DNA of 64,000 bases from Xanthocytophaga agilis (GTDB lineage: Bacteria; Bacteroidota; Bacteroidia; Cytophagales; 172606-1): NCBI RefSeq assembly GCF_030068605.1, contig NZ_JASJOU010000012.1, positions 248,001 through 312,000 of the forward strand, read 5' to 3'. Below the pieces are notes generated by a model that saw only the letters and a program-made list of their open reading frames with translations, made no database searches and was not told the DNA's origin. The translations under genes and the position numbers were made by a program. How positions within the stretch are numbered: the stretch's first letter is position 1; each line of letters opens with the position of its first letter. Below are positions 9,316-18,916 of this stretch, one piece after another.

Positions 9316-9570
9316 GGAATTTAGTTCGCATTATTAAAATTACAATTTCTGGCTTTACTATGTCTCTATGTTAGCTATTAGTCGACAAACAGCATAAAAA
9401 CGTCTCTGAATGACATTTTTATGGATAAACGGTCTTGAAAGGTCTGTGGAAGTTATGTCTGTATGTAAGTCTGTTGTTGAGCGAATATTTCTGTTTCGTT
9501 TTTAGATAGAAAGTATCTTAGATCTATAAATCGGATGGAGATCATCTTTATATACTAAACAATTACAACT

Positions 9571-9885
9571 ATGAAAAAAATTATTGTAAGTATCAGCCTG
9601 CTAATTGGTATTGGAATAGTGGGAGTCGCACCTGCACTCGGGCAAAGTTCTGGATATTGGGTGACAGAGTCGGATATTCACACAAAACAATATACCATTG
9701 TTCATTTTTATAATGATGCTAATGTGCAGATATATGAAGAAAAGCTGGATGGTGTATTTCTTAATCTTAAGCGCAAGAAGACAGTCCAGCAGTTAAATGC
9801 TGCATTAAATAAAGTGATGCAGAATTGGATTTCAAATCGCGAACTATCCAAAGAGGATCATTGGGTAGCTGCGATGATGAAATAA
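9571..9885 (+). CDS. Small exported protein of unknown function
   Basis: 104 residues. The first 25 form a clear Sec signal peptide (MKKIIVSISLLIGIGIVGV, cleavage probably after ALG or APA), leaving a mature protein of about 80 residues with several Tyr and Trp (GYWVTESDIH, YTIVHFYNDANVQIYEE). I do not recognise a family. It is divergent from the kinase gene and is followed by a strong bidirectional terminator. Given its position next to the LytTR pair it could be a target of that regulator, but nothing in the sequence proves it. Confidence 0.75.
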   Translation: MKKIIVSISLLIGIGIVGVAPALGQSSGYWVTESDIHTKQYTIVHFYNDANVQIYEEKLDGVFLNLKRKKTVQQLNAALNKVMQNWISNRELSKEDHWVAAMMK

Positions 9886-9905
9886 TGATGAGAAACAATA
9901 AATAG

Positions 9906-9935
9906 AAAAGCACCTCTTATATGAGAGGTGCTTTT
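9906..9935. terminator. Bidirectional terminator between the small exported gene and gcvP
   Basis: Perfect 12-bp stem (9906-9917 with 9924-9935), loop of six, flanked by A-run and T-run, lying between two convergent genes. Confidence 0.85.
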
Positions 9936-9965
9936 TTGTTATAAAACTATATGTTGAGATTATGC

Positions 9966-12869
9966 TTATAAAGCAGCTTGCTTTTCTGTTTCATCCAGAT
10001 AGCTTTCAATAGGCTCACAGGCACAAACTAAATTCCGGTCGCCATAGGCACTATCAATACGGCTTACAGATGGCCAGAATTTGGCAGCTTTTACGTAAGG
10101 CAGAGGATATACAGCTTTTTCACGGCTATATGGACGATCCCAATTTTCTACCAATACAACACTTGCCGTGTGTGGAGCATGTTTCAGTACATTATTTTGC
10201 TTGTCTGCTTTTCCTTCTTCCACCTCTTTAATCTCTTCCCGAATGGCTATCATGGCATCACAGAAGCGGTCTAGTTCTTCTTTAGGCTCGCTTTCTGTAG
10301 GTTCAATCATCAGTGTTCCGGCAACAGGGAAAGAAACTGTAGGAGCATGGAAGCCATAATCCATCAATCGTTTGGCAATATCTTCCACCTCAATACCGAC
10401 ATTTTTGAAGGCTCTGCAATCAAGAATAAACTCATGGGCACAGCGTCCATTGATGTTGGTATATAAAATAGGATAATGCTTTTCCAGACGAGCTTTGATA
10501 TAATTAGCATTCAGAATGGCTGCACTTGTTGCGTCTGTAAGCCCTTTTCCTCCCATCATAGCAATATATGCATATGAAATAGGCAGAATGGACGCACTAC
10601 CCCATGGTGCTGCAGATACGGCATGAATGGCTTTTTCCCCACCAACAGGTACAACTGCATGTCCTGGAAGGAATGGAACCAAGTGAGCTGCAACTCCAAT
10701 AGGACCCATACCAGGACCACCACCACCATGTGGAATACAGAATGTTTTATGCAGATTCAGATGGCATACATCTGCACCAATAGTTGCCGGACTTGTCAGA
10801 CCTACCTGTGCATTCATATTCGCACCATCCATATAAACCTGTCCACCATATTGATGAATCAGATCGCAGATTTCACGAATGTTTTCTTCATACACCCCAT
10901 GAGTAGACGGGTACGTCACCATCAGAGTTGATAATGTGTCTTTGTATTGTTCTGCTTTGGCTTTAAGGTCTGCAAAATCAATATATCCTTTCTCATCAGT
11001 CTTCACTACCACTACCTTCATTCCTGCCATTACCGCACTTGCCGGGTTGGTTCCATGGGCAGATGCAGGGATTAGGGCTACATCTCTGTGATCATCCCCA
11101 CGGCTCAAGTGATAGGCACGAATAACCAATAAACCTGCGTATTCTCCCTGAGCACCAGAGTTTGGTTGCAAGGACATTGCTGTAAATCCTGTTACTGCAC
11201 ACAGCCAGTCATTAAGGTTTTTGAATAATTCCTGATATCCTTCTGTTTGATTAACAGGCGCAAATGGATGTAGATTTCCAAACTCAGGCCATGTTACAGG
11301 GATCATTTCTGTAGTAGCATTTAGTTTCATTGTGCAGCTACCCAGCGAAATCATGGAGTGAGTAAGAGATAAATCTTTATTCTCCAGATATTTCAAATAC
11401 CGTAACATCTCATGCTCAGAATGATGAGTATTGAAAACAGGATGTGTCAGATATGCCGATTTGCGGGTTAATTTCTCAGGATATTGCAAAACGATTGAAT
11501 CTGCAATAGGCGAGAGGTCAATATGGTTGGTTGCACCAGTACCTTCTGCCAGGACAGATATAAGTGTTTGCACATCAGAAACTGTGGTAGTTTCATCAAG
11601 AGATATAGAAATTTGATTGTTCGCACTGTAACGAAGGTTGATATGGTGTGCTTCTGCTACCTTACGTATGTTGCTTTGCTGAGGACTAGTGAAGGAAATA
11701 GTATCGAAGTAATGTTCATTAGTGATCGTGATACCGATTTTAGCAAGCCCTTTTGCTAACAATTGAGTTAAACCATGGGTACGTTCTGCAATTTGGCGAA
11801 GACCTTCAGATCCATGATAAACTGCATAACTACTTGCCATTACTGATAATAACACCTGAGCAGTACAGATATTGGAAGTTGCTTTTTCACGACGAATATG
11901 CTGTTCCCGTGTCTGCAGCGCCATCCGTAAGGCGCGATTTCCTTGGGCATCAACAGATACTCCAATAATCCGACCTGGAATTTGTCTTTTATATTCTTCA
12001 CGAGTTGCAAAGAATCCAGCATGAGGTCCTCCATAACCCATAGGGACGCCAAAGCGTTGTGCAGAGCCTACTACAACATCAGCTCCCATTTCTCCTGGAG
12101 GTGTTAACAATGTCAGCGAAAGCAAATCTGCCGCAACAGTAACAAAAATATCCAGTTCGTGAGCTGCTGCAATAAAGCTTGTGTAATCAGACACAGAACC
12201 ATTGGCTGCCGGATATTGTACTAATACGCCAAAAATATCAGGGTTAGACAGATCAATTGCTGTATAGTCTACTACCACTATTGAGATACCTAATGGTTCA
12301 GCTCTGGTAATCAACAGATCTATTGTTTGTGGAAAAACATCTGTCGATACTACAAATGTCTTTGCATTCTTACGGCTGCCTTTACGCATGCTGTATAACA
12401 TATGTAAGGATTCCGCTGCGGCTGTTGCCTCATCCAGAAGGGATGCATTAGCAATTTCCATGCCTGTAAGATCTACAACTACTGTCTGAAAGTTTAACAG
12501 TGCTTCCAGACGACCTTGTGCTATCTCTGCCTGATAAGGAGTATAGGCTGTATACCAGCCTGGATTCTCCAGAATATTACGAAGCACAACTGGAGGAGTG
12601 ATGGTATTGTAATAGCCTAAACCTATATAGGACTTATTAATCTGGTTCTTTTGTGCTAATTTTTTAAAGTCCTGCAAAAACTGATATTCAGATTGAGGGT
12701 CAGGTAGCTGGAGTGGTTTAGGCAGACGAATAGAGGCAGGAACGGTCTGTGAAATAAGTTCTTCTACGGAGCCTACTCCAATGGTTTTTAACATTTCTGC
12801 TTTTTGAACATCGTCTGGCCCGATGTGCCGGGAAGCAAAAGCTTCAGAATGGCGCAAATTGATTTTCAT
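9966..12869 (-). CDS. gcvP: Glycine dehydrogenase (decarboxylating), P-protein
   Basis: PLP enzyme of the glycine cleavage system that decarboxylates glycine and passes the aminomethyl group to lipoylated H-protein. At 967 residues it is the fused form holding both halves. Visible signatures are the N-terminal [44 protein letters not shown], the glycine-rich [15 protein letters not shown], and the PLP lysine in [13 protein letters not shown] (Lys708) of the C-terminal half. GcvT and GcvH are not in the window, so the system is scattered. A minus-strand TATCTTTG element sits about 94 bases upstream, and the gene ends at a shared terminator. Assignment is certain. Confidence 0.98.
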   Translation of the reverse strand: MKINLRHSEAFASRHIGPDDVQKAEMLKTIGVGSVEELISQTVPASIRLPKPLQLPDPQSEYQFLQDFKKLAQKNQINKSYIGLGYYNTITPPVVLRNILENPGWYTAYTPYQAEIAQGRLEALLNFQTVVVDLTGMEIANASLLDEATAAAESLHMLYSMRKGSRKNAKTFVVSTDVFPQTIDLLITRAEPLGISIVVVDYTAIDLSNPDIFGVLVQYPAANGSVSDYTSFIAAAHELDIFVTVAADLLSLTLLTPPGEMGADVVVGSAQRFGVPMGYGGPHAGFFATREEYKRQIPGRIIGVSVDAQGNRALRMALQTREQHIRREKATSNICTAQVLLSVMASSYAVYHGSEGLRQIAERTHGLTQLLAKGLAKIGITITNEHYFDTISFTSPQQSNIRKVAEAHHINLRYSANNQISISLDETTTVSDVQTLISVLAEGTGATNHIDLSPIADSIVLQYPEKLTRKSAYLTHPVFNTHHSEHEMLRYLKYLENKDLSLTHSMISLGSCTMKLNATTEMIPVTWPEFGNLHPFAPVNQTEGYQELFKNLNDWLCAVTGFTAMSLQPNSGAQGEYAGLLVIRAYHLSRGDDHRDVALIPASAHGTNPASAVMAGMKVVVVKTDEKGYIDFADLKAKAEQYKDTLSTLMVTYPSTHGVYEENIREICDLIHQYGGQVYMDGANMNAQVGLTSPATIGADVCHLNLHKTFCIPHGGGGPGMGPIGVAAHLVPFLPGHAVVPVGGEKAIHAVSAAPWGSASILPISYAYIAMMGGKGLTDATSAAILNANYIKARLEKHYPILYTNINGRCAHEFILDCRAFKNVGIEVEDIAKRLMDYGFHAPTVSFPVAGTLMIEPTESEPKEELDRFCDAMIAIREEIKEVEEGKADKQNNVLKHAPHTASVVLVENWDRPYSREKAVYPLPYVKAAKFWPSVSRIDSAYGDRNLVCACEPIESYLDETEKQAAL

Positions 12870-13261
12870 GGAATGTTGATGGGAAGTTTAATATAATACT
12901 TGCCGTTTTGTGTTTTTTTGAAGAACTGCTTTATATAAAATAAGGATGAGCGATTTGTGGCGCAAAGATACATAGAAAATAATTATACATATAACAGTTT
13001 CCTAATACTGAAGGGTTCAAGAAGTCATGTTTTTACGGACCTATTGAGAAAGTTGTAAAATGTATTTATAAAATACCATTATAAACTAACTGTAATTAAA
13101 GCCATTCTACTATTAATACTGTATGTAGAGAAGAAGTGATAGTTTTAAAGAATGATGAAGTCCTCAAATAGAAAAACTTTGAAATCCGTCAATTTAAACT
13201 GAACTTGCAGTTCTGATTTTAAGATTTTGGTAATTGAATATTTATCACTCAACAGTAACAA
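12870..13261. other. Divergent intergenic interval gcvP / M28 peptidase
   Basis: 392 bases, AT-rich, without ORF. Apart from the gcvP -7 element I see no repeat or structured RNA. The promoter for the M28 gene must lie here but was not recognised. Confidence 0.5.
12963..12970 (-). promoter_or_regulatory. Putative -7 element for gcvP
   Basis: The minus strand reads TATCTTTGCG, a good TAnnTTTG match 93 bases before the gcvP ATG, implying a leader of about 80-90 bases. Confidence 0.45.
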
Positions 13262-14848
13262 ATGAAGAAAATTATTATTCTAACAACTTTCTTCATGAGT
13301 ATCATGAAGCCAGTTGCTGCTCAAAAAAGTAATACAGATAAATCAGTAGAATACGCAAATACCATTACAGCTACTGATCTGGCTAAACACCTAAAGATTC
13401 TGGCTTCTGATAGTCTTCAGGGGCGCGAGACTGGAGAGCAAGGGCAAAAGATGGCAGCAGATTATATTGCAGAGCAATTTTTTAATGACCATTTGAAACC
13501 AGTAATGAAGCATGATGGTGAAGATAGTTATTTTCAGCATTTTGATCTGGTAAGAAAAAGTTGGGGTGAGGTATATATAGAAACAGGTACTAAGAGAAGA
13601 GAGTTTTTAAAAGATTTCTACTTACTTGGAGCATTATCTATTCCACAGGAAAAAAATGTAGAAGTAGTTTTTGGTGGTTATGGCATTGAATCTGAAAAAT
13701 ATTCGGATTACAAGAATATAAATGTCACAAATAAGGCCGTTCTAATCTTGAGTGGTGAACCTAAAAGTAAGAAAGGAAAGAGCTTAGTGACTGATAGCGA
13801 TAAACCATCAGAGTGGGCTAGTGACTGGAGAAAGAAAGTAACGCTGGCAAGACAAAAAGGTGCTGCATATGTACTGGTAATACAACCTGATGAAATGAAG
13901 GTAGGTACATTCATTGCGAACTACAGAGGTTATCTGACCAATCCCCGTTTAATTCTGAAATATAAAGATACTCCTACACAAGGTGACGGAACTATATTTG
14001 TATCCAAAGAGATGGCAGTAGAGATATTGGGAGTTTCTGAGAAAGCATTGGCAAAGTGGCAACGTAAGATAGCCAGAAAGAAAACCCCTAAGTCGTTCGC
14101 CATTGCTAATGTTGCCCTGAAGTTTGAAAATAAAGAGCAGATTGTTCAGTCAGAAAACGTATTGGGTTTAGTAGAAGGGACAGATAAGAAAGACGAAATT
14201 GTTATTGTCACCGCTCACTATGACCATGTGGGTATTATTAATGGCGAGATTCATAACGGCGCAGATGATGATGGTAGTGGTACTGTGGCGGTGCTGGAAA
14301 TAGCTCAGGCTTTTGCTGAGGCGAAGCGTAATGGAGATGGCCCTCGCCGGTCCATGTTATTTATGACTGTTGCCGGAGAAGAAAAAGGATTATTAGGTTC
14401 TGAGTACTATACAGATCATGCTGCACTTCCTTTGCAAAATACAGTGTGTGATTTGAATATAGACATGATTGGGCGAATTGATGAAGCACATACTGGAAAT
14501 CCTGATTATGTATATCTGATCGGTTCTGATAAGCTTTCAAGTAAACTTCATGCTATAAGTGAAGAGATGAACCAAAAATACAGCAAGCTTGCTCTTGATT
14601 ATAAGTACAATGATCCTTCTGATCCTAATCGATTTTACTATCGTTCAGACCATTATAACTTTGCTAGATACAAAGTCCCTGTAATTTTTTATTTCAATGG
14701 TACTCATGAAGATTACCATAGGCCAACAGATGACATTGAGAAAATTAATTTTGCAAAGATAGAAAAGATTGCCCGACTCGTTTTTCATACCGCATGGGAG
14801 GTTGCCAATCGTGAAGAGCGCATTAAAGTAGATAGTAACAAAAAATAA
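13262..14848 (+). CDS. Secreted M28 family zinc aminopeptidase
   Basis: 528 residues with a Sec signal peptide (residues 1-20, ending PVAAQ), so it acts in the periplasm or outside the cell. The dizinc ligands of the M28 fold are visible: HYDHVG with His319, NGADDDGSG at about 332-340, the catalytic GEEKGLLGSEYY, the Asp in NIDMIGRID, and a C-terminal His in NGTHEDYHRPTDD. Between about 100 and 270 an inserted region resembles a PA-type lid, as in other Bacteroidota members. Probably releases N-terminal residues from peptides for nutrition. A long hairpin terminator follows. Confidence 0.93.
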   Translation: MKKIIILTTFFMSIMKPVAAQKSNTDKSVEYANTITATDLAKHLKILASDSLQGRETGEQGQKMAADYIAEQFFNDHLKPVMKHDGEDSYFQHFDLVRKSWGEVYIETGTKRREFLKDFYLLGALSIPQEKNVEVVFGGYGIESEKYSDYKNINVTNKAVLILSGEPKSKKGKSLVTDSDKPSEWASDWRKKVTLARQKGAAYVLVIQPDEMKVGTFIANYRGYLTNPRLILKYKDTPTQGDGTIFVSKEMAVEILGVSEKALAKWQRKIARKKTPKSFAIANVALKFENKEQIVQSENVLGLVEGTDKKDEIVIVTAHYDHVGIINGEIHNGADDDGSGTVAVLEIAQAFAEAKRNGDGPRRSMLFMTVAGEEKGLLGSEYYTDHAALPLQNTVCDLNIDMIGRIDEAHTGNPDYVYLIGSDKLSSKLHAISEEMNQKYSKLALDYKYNDPSDPNRFYYRSDHYNFARYKVPVIFYFNGTHEDYHRPTDDIEKINFAKIEKIARLVFHTAWEVANREERIKVDSNKK

Positions 14849-14886
14849 ATGCAATAGTATAAAGAATAGGAAGCGTTCTCTTAAGG

Positions 14887-14928
14887 AAAAATAAAAGATC
14901 ATGTTATACTGCATGATCTTTTATTTTT
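14887..14928 (+). terminator. Terminator after the M28 peptidase gene
   Basis: Perfect 17-bp inverted repeat (14887-14903 with 14912-14928) with A-rich left and T-rich right flank. It lies 21 bases upstream of the next gene. Confidence 0.8.
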
Positions 14929-14949
14929 ATAACATATAGAAGTTGATAT

Positions 14950-15753
14950 ATGAAATATATTGTTTCCTTTCTAGCAATCTTATCATTCTTCTCTTGCAAT
15001 TCCACAAGAAAAGCTACTTCCCCTATTAACCAATATTATACGAATAATGTGGTTATAAATGAACAGAAGGATGTAACAATAAGTAAATCGTCAGGGGGCA
15101 AACTTATATTTGAAGGATCCAATAATCTGATTGAGGTAATTCAAAAAAATGTGACATTCTTTGATCAGTGCCATGATGTCATTATTATTCAAGGAAACAA
15201 TAATAGCATAAAGTTATATAATACCAATATAGTGGACCTCAGAGGAAAAGGATCTGACACATGCATCATTGTGGGCAATCATCAAAAGTATATTGTAGAC
15301 TTTGCTAATGCCATTCTTATTCAATCTAAACACATAAAGACAGATACTATAAAACTCAGTGAGCCGCTTTTTAAAATTGGAGAGTATAGTAATGACTTTC
15401 GGGAAAATGCAGACAGAGTTGTCACACTCAAGTATTTTAACGAACCTGTAAGCATTAAATACGCTTTTGACTACTTCACAGCTGAAATCAAATCGGGAAA
15501 TATTCAGTTTTATTATGAATTAGCAGAGCTTTATTTGTATGGAATTGGCACAGAGATATCTACTGCCAAAGCAATAAATCTATATGAATATGCAGCCGTA
15601 AAAAATCATGTTCTTTCCATCCGTCAGCTTGGAGATATATATGCGAATGGTACATTTGATTATCCCAAAAACTTAAAGCTAGCCGTTTATTATTATAAAG
15701 TTGGTAGTCAGCTTGGCGATACATATTGTAAGGATATGTTATCCAATAAATAA
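14950..15753 (+). CDS. Lipoprotein with DUF3060-like region and Sel1-like repeats
   Basis: 267 residues. A short lipoprotein signal ends at Cys16 (SFFSC). Residues about 30-110 consist of short beta strands with Asn-rich turns (FEGSNNLIEVIQ, IIIQGNNNSIKLYN, VDLRGKGSDTCIIVG), resembling DUF3060. The C-terminal third (about 180-265) shows Sel1-type helices: AELYLYGIGTEISTAKAINLYEYAA, then LGDIYANGTFDYPKNLKLAVYYYKVGSQLGD, where G-x-A/Y spacing fits a TPR-like solenoid. It probably mediates protein contacts in the periplasm. The combination of domains is unusual. Function unknown; exact domain borders were judged by eye. Confidence 0.7.
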   Translation: MKYIVSFLAILSFFSCNSTRKATSPINQYYTNNVVINEQKDVTISKSSGGKLIFEGSNNLIEVIQKNVTFFDQCHDVIIIQGNNNSIKLYNTNIVDLRGKGSDTCIIVGNHQKYIVDFANAILIQSKHIKTDTIKLSEPLFKIGEYSNDFRENADRVVTLKYFNEPVSIKYAFDYFTAEIKSGNIQFYYELAELYLYGIGTEISTAKAINLYEYAAVKNHVLSIRQLGDIYANGTFDYPKNLKLAVYYYKVGSQLGDTYCKDMLSNK

Positions 15754-15951
15754 TTGATTAGTTGTTAAGTGCATAAACATATATTCTTGTCAAAGATATA
15801 CCAGAACGGATTTTTGTTAAAAAACAAAATATTATTTTATTATAAGCAGAATAATAACTGTAAAATTCTAAAAACAAAATATTATTCGTTGCAAGCCTAA
15901 AGAACTTAAAAAATATACCGCGCTGAGTGAACAATTCCGCAGTGAAATCAG

Positions 15952-15959
15952 TATATTTG
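15952..15959 (+). promoter_or_regulatory. Putative -7 element for ilvE
   Basis: TATATTTG matches TAnnTTTG, 40 bases before the ilvE ATG. No good -33 element. Confidence 0.45.
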
Positions 15960-15999
15960 AAACATTCTCTATTTTTCATGTTTAAATAATAGACAGCGT

Positions 16000-17064
16000 A
16001 TGGTTGACACGCTCGCATTTCCTATAGAAAAGACAACACAATCCAGGTTGTCACAGGTAGATTTTACCAATCTTGGTTTTGGTAAGTACTATTCCGATCA
16101 TATGTTTATTGTGGAGTATGCAGAGGGAAAATGGCATAGCCCACGAATTATTCCTTATGGTGATCTAAGTCTTAGCCCTGCAACATCTGCTCTGCATTAT
16201 GGGCAAGCTGTCTTTGAAGGACTCAAAGCCTATAAAAATGCAGAGGGAGAAGTCCTTATTTTCCGTCCGGATGCTAATGCACAACGGTTAAATGCATCTG
16301 CAGAACGTCTGGCTATGCCAGCACTTCCTGAAGATATTTTTATCAATGGTCTGCAGCAACTGTTGACACTTGATAAAGATTGGGTTCCGGCAGCAGCAGG
16401 ACACTCTCTATATATTCGTCCATTTATGTTTGCTACTGACGCCTATACAGGTGTTCGTCCTTCTGAAACATATTACTTTATTATATTTACCTGCCCTGTA
16501 GGAGTATATTACAATAAGCCTGTTCGTGTAAAAGTAGAAACAGAATTTACCCGCGCAGCTAAGGGAGGTACAGGGGCAGCAAAAGCAGCGGGTAACTATG
16601 CAGCTTCTTTGCTACCGGCAACTCTGGCACAGAAAGCAGGCTATGATCAGCTTTTGTGGACAGATGCCAAAACGCACGAATACTTTGAAGAATCAGGAAC
16701 GATGAACGTTATGTTTGTGATTGATGGCAAACTGATCACTCCAGCAACGTCTGACTCTATTCTGAAAGGCATTACACGTGACAGCGTATTAAAGGTAGCT
16801 CAAAAGTTAGGTATCCCTACGGAAGAGCGGGCAGTAAGTGTGAAAGAAGTTATTGACGCCGCGAAAAACGGAACGCTACAAGAAGCATTTGGTGTAGGAA
16901 CAGCGGCAACTATCGCACCTATTGCAGTGATTGGGCATGAAGGAACTGACTATACGTTGCCAGCAGTAGAAAACAGAACAATTGCTCCTCGCATTCAAAC
17001 TGCATTGGATGATATTAAAACCGGAAAAGCAGCAGATCCATTCGGATGGATTCTGAAAGTCTGA
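16000..17064 (+). CDS. ilvE: Branched-chain amino acid aminotransferase
   Basis: Class IV PLP transaminase that makes or breaks down leucine, isoleucine and valine. At 354 residues it belongs to the longer type II subfamily. Visible motifs are LHYGQAVFEGLKAY, the Arg-rich YIRPFMFATD, the PLP-lysine segment GTGAAKAAGNYAASLLP, and YFEESGTMNVMFVIDG near the cofactor phosphate, then DSILKGITRDSVL. It stands alone, with its own putative promoter and a strong terminator shared with the convergent ABC cassette. Assignment is secure; a D-amino acid transaminase would be shorter. Confidence 0.95.
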   Translation: MVDTLAFPIEKTTQSRLSQVDFTNLGFGKYYSDHMFIVEYAEGKWHSPRIIPYGDLSLSPATSALHYGQAVFEGLKAYKNAEGEVLIFRPDANAQRLNASAERLAMPALPEDIFINGLQQLLTLDKDWVPAAAGHSLYIRPFMFATDAYTGVRPSETYYFIIFTCPVGVYYNKPVRVKVETEFTRAAKGGTGAAKAAGNYAASLLPATLAQKAGYDQLLWTDAKTHEYFEESGTMNVMFVIDGKLITPATSDSILKGITRDSVLKVAQKLGIPTEERAVSVKEVIDAAKNGTLQEAFGVGTAATIAPIAVIGHEGTDYTLPAVENRTIAPRIQTALDDIKTGKAADPFGWILKV

Positions 17065-17083
17065 TCCATTTGTTCTAATAAAT

Positions 17084-17121
17084 AAAAACGCCTCTGATTT
17101 ATTTAAGTCAGAGGCGTTTTT
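17084..17121. terminator. Bidirectional terminator between ilvE and the ABC ATPase gene
   Basis: Perfect 14-bp stem (17084-17097 with 17108-17121), loop of ten, A/T runs on both sides, between convergent genes. For the minus strand it marks the 3' end of the six-gene cassette. Confidence 0.85.
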
Positions 17122-17143
17122 ATTTACAAATATTGGATTAATT

Positions 17144-17962
17144 TTACAAATACAAGAAAAGATCTCTTACCTCATTAATTAAATCATTAAAGGCAGGTAT
17201 TTTCTTGATATCAGGCTGCCATGCCAGTCCACGTTCAATCAAGTCAAATGTATGTTTGATCTTTGCTCCGGGAATAATGTTATTCTGGGCATCTCTGTCT
17301 CTCCCCATAATCCAGAGTGTATCAGATATAGCAGCGGTTGAAACAATGTCATGTGATACAATAATAATGGTATTATGCTCATGTGCGTTGGATATCTCAC
17401 AAATCATCTCACTCACTTCATCCACCATATTGATGTCCAATCCTGAGAATGGCTCATCCATCAGTAAGAAGTTATCTGAGCACAACAATTGCTGAGCAAT
17501 AGCTATACGTTGCTTCTGTCCACCTGATAACTGAGCCGGATACATATTTGTATGCTGTCTGAGATGAAACCGATCCAGCATCTCAAAAATCTTATCTTTT
17601 CGTTTTTGTGGATCTGAAATAGTTTTCTTTGCGGCAATCTCCAGATTGCCCATCACTGTTCTGTGATGAAAGAGAGGATAGTTTTGCTGCACAACTCCCA
17701 TCCGGCCAGGAGCTACCAGCTTTTGAGCTTCCCCAACATATACTTCGCCAGAAGTAGGTTTCAGCAAACCTGCCATAATTTCAAACAATTTTGTCTTTCC
17801 TACACCTGAAGGTCCTAGAAAGCCTACTACTTGTCCCTGTGTCATACCGGGACGAACAATGTTTTTAATTTCAGCATTTACATTCTGGAGAATTATTTTA
17901 TTATCCAGTGTAAGACTTACATTATCTATTTTTAAAATGCATTCATTCTTAGAGTATTCCAT
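17144..17962 (-). CDS. ABC transporter ATP-binding protein (last gene of the six-gene cassette)
   Basis: 272-residue ABC ATPase of the nitrate/taurine/sulfonate class. All catalytic parts are intact: Walker A GPSGVGKT (50-57), Q-loop VVQQNYP (Gln92), signature LSGGQKQR (145-152), Walker B FLLMDEP (Asp169, Glu170) and switch His204 in IVSHD. It starts 43 bases after the permease gene, its obvious partner. The cassette has no ordinary free or lipoprotein binding protein; the only candidate is the OmpA-fused protein encoded at 18917-20704. A working pump energised by this protein is therefore likely, with substrate unknown. Confidence 0.93.
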   Translation of the reverse strand: MEYSKNECILKIDNVSLTLDNKIILQNVNAEIKNIVRPGMTQGQVVGFLGPSGVGKTKLFEIMAGLLKPTSGEVYVGEAQKLVAPGRMGVVQQNYPLFHHRTVMGNLEIAAKKTISDPQKRKDKIFEMLDRFHLRQHTNMYPAQLSGGQKQRIAIAQQLLCSDNFLLMDEPFSGLDINMVDEVSEMICEISNAHEHNTIIIVSHDIVSTAAISDTLWIMGRDRDAQNNIIPGAKIKHTFDLIERGLAWQPDIKKIPAFNDLINEVRDLFLYL

Positions 17963-18005
17963 TTCCTGTCTGTCAAATATTTGTATGTAATCACGAGCAG
18001 AGTAC

Positions 18006-18794
18006 TTATTTCTCTACAGTAAGTGAACTATAAGGCAAGAAAAATTCTTTCATTTGTCCAATTCCCCAATCCAGTAAAATACCTATCAGCAAGATGACAA
18101 ACTGAATAGCAAAAACAGCATCCAGGTGTAAGTACTTTTGTTGATTGAGTAATAAAGGTCCAATCCCGCCCTCAGAACGAGAGATTCCTTCTACTAATGT
18201 TAGCATAGTCCAGCTAATGGCAAAAGTCTGGCGGATTACTTCAAAAACCTGATCCAGCCGTCCTAAAACTATTATCTCCCATACCACTTGCCACTCATTC
18301 ATGCGCAATGTACGTGCATGATAAAATTCATACTTGGGCACTGATTGGATAATGGATACCATTGCAGTGACAAAAAATACAGTGATACCAAACACCATTA
18401 AAGATGTTTTCAGACTGCTGCTTCCACTCGTCATTTGGGTAAAAACAAACGACAAACCCACCAGTGTTAAGAAACGACCTTTTGAAATAAGGAAACCAAT
18501 AGGTTTGAAAAATGGAATTACAGTAGCATAGGCAATCAGAAGCGAGATAACAATAGCAATACCCATAGCCTTGATACATAACCATGTACTCGTCCACAAC
18601 TCATACGCCAGATTTTGTTCCTGAAATAAGCGTCCCAAGGCTTTTATAATCTCTACAGGAGTTGGAAAAATAGTTGACTTACTGGCAAACCAAATTACCA
18701 GGAATACAACCACTTGTAGTACAATCATTAGGGTAATAACAGACCTGTTATTCCTGGAATTAGGAATAAACAAAGGTTTTATTTGAGTAAGCAT
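18006..18794 (-). CDS. ABC transporter permease (BPD_transp_1 family)
   Basis: 262 residues from the ATG at 18794 (the frame extends upstream to 18839, but the product there would begin with an unlikely Cys-rich lead). About six membrane helices. The cytoplasmic coupling loop is recognisable as WQVVWEIIVLGRLDQVFEVIRQTFAISWTML-like sequence, ending in EGISRSEGGIGPLL, the usual position of the EAA motif of TauC/SsuC/NrtB-type permeases. Gene lies between the OmpA-fusion gene and the ATPase. A 14-bp hairpin lies in the gap upstream. Import is inferred from family; the substrate cannot be read. Confidence 0.88.
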   Translation of the reverse strand: MLTQIKPLFIPNSRNNRSVITLMIVLQVVVFLVIWFASKSTIFPTPVEIIKALGRLFQEQNLAYELWTSTWLCIKAMGIAIVISLLIAYATVIPFFKPIGFLISKGRFLTLVGLSFVFTQMTSGSSSLKTSLMVFGITVFFVTAMVSIIQSVPKYEFYHARTLRMNEWQVVWEIIVLGRLDQVFEVIRQTFAISWTMLTLVEGISRSEGGIGPLLLNQQKYLHLDAVFAIQFVILLIGILLDWGIGQMKEFFLPYSSLTVEK

Positions 18795-18867
18795 ATTTTC
18801 AGATTTGTAATAGTGTATAACACAACACTGAAAGAGCAAAGAAGGAAGTATAGCTAGGAGGTTTAAT

Positions 18868-18909
18868 GTATCCTATCTGAGAATAGAAGAATTTACTCAG
18901 ATAGGATAC
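18868..18909 (-). other. Hairpin between the OmpA-fusion and permease genes
   Basis: Perfect 14-bp inverted repeat (18868-18881 with 18896-18909) with a 14-base loop, directly after the stop codon of the OmpA-fusion gene. No T-run follows on the minus strand, so it is more likely an RNA-stability or processing element than a terminator. Confidence 0.6.
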
Positions 18910-18916
18910 TGAAATT

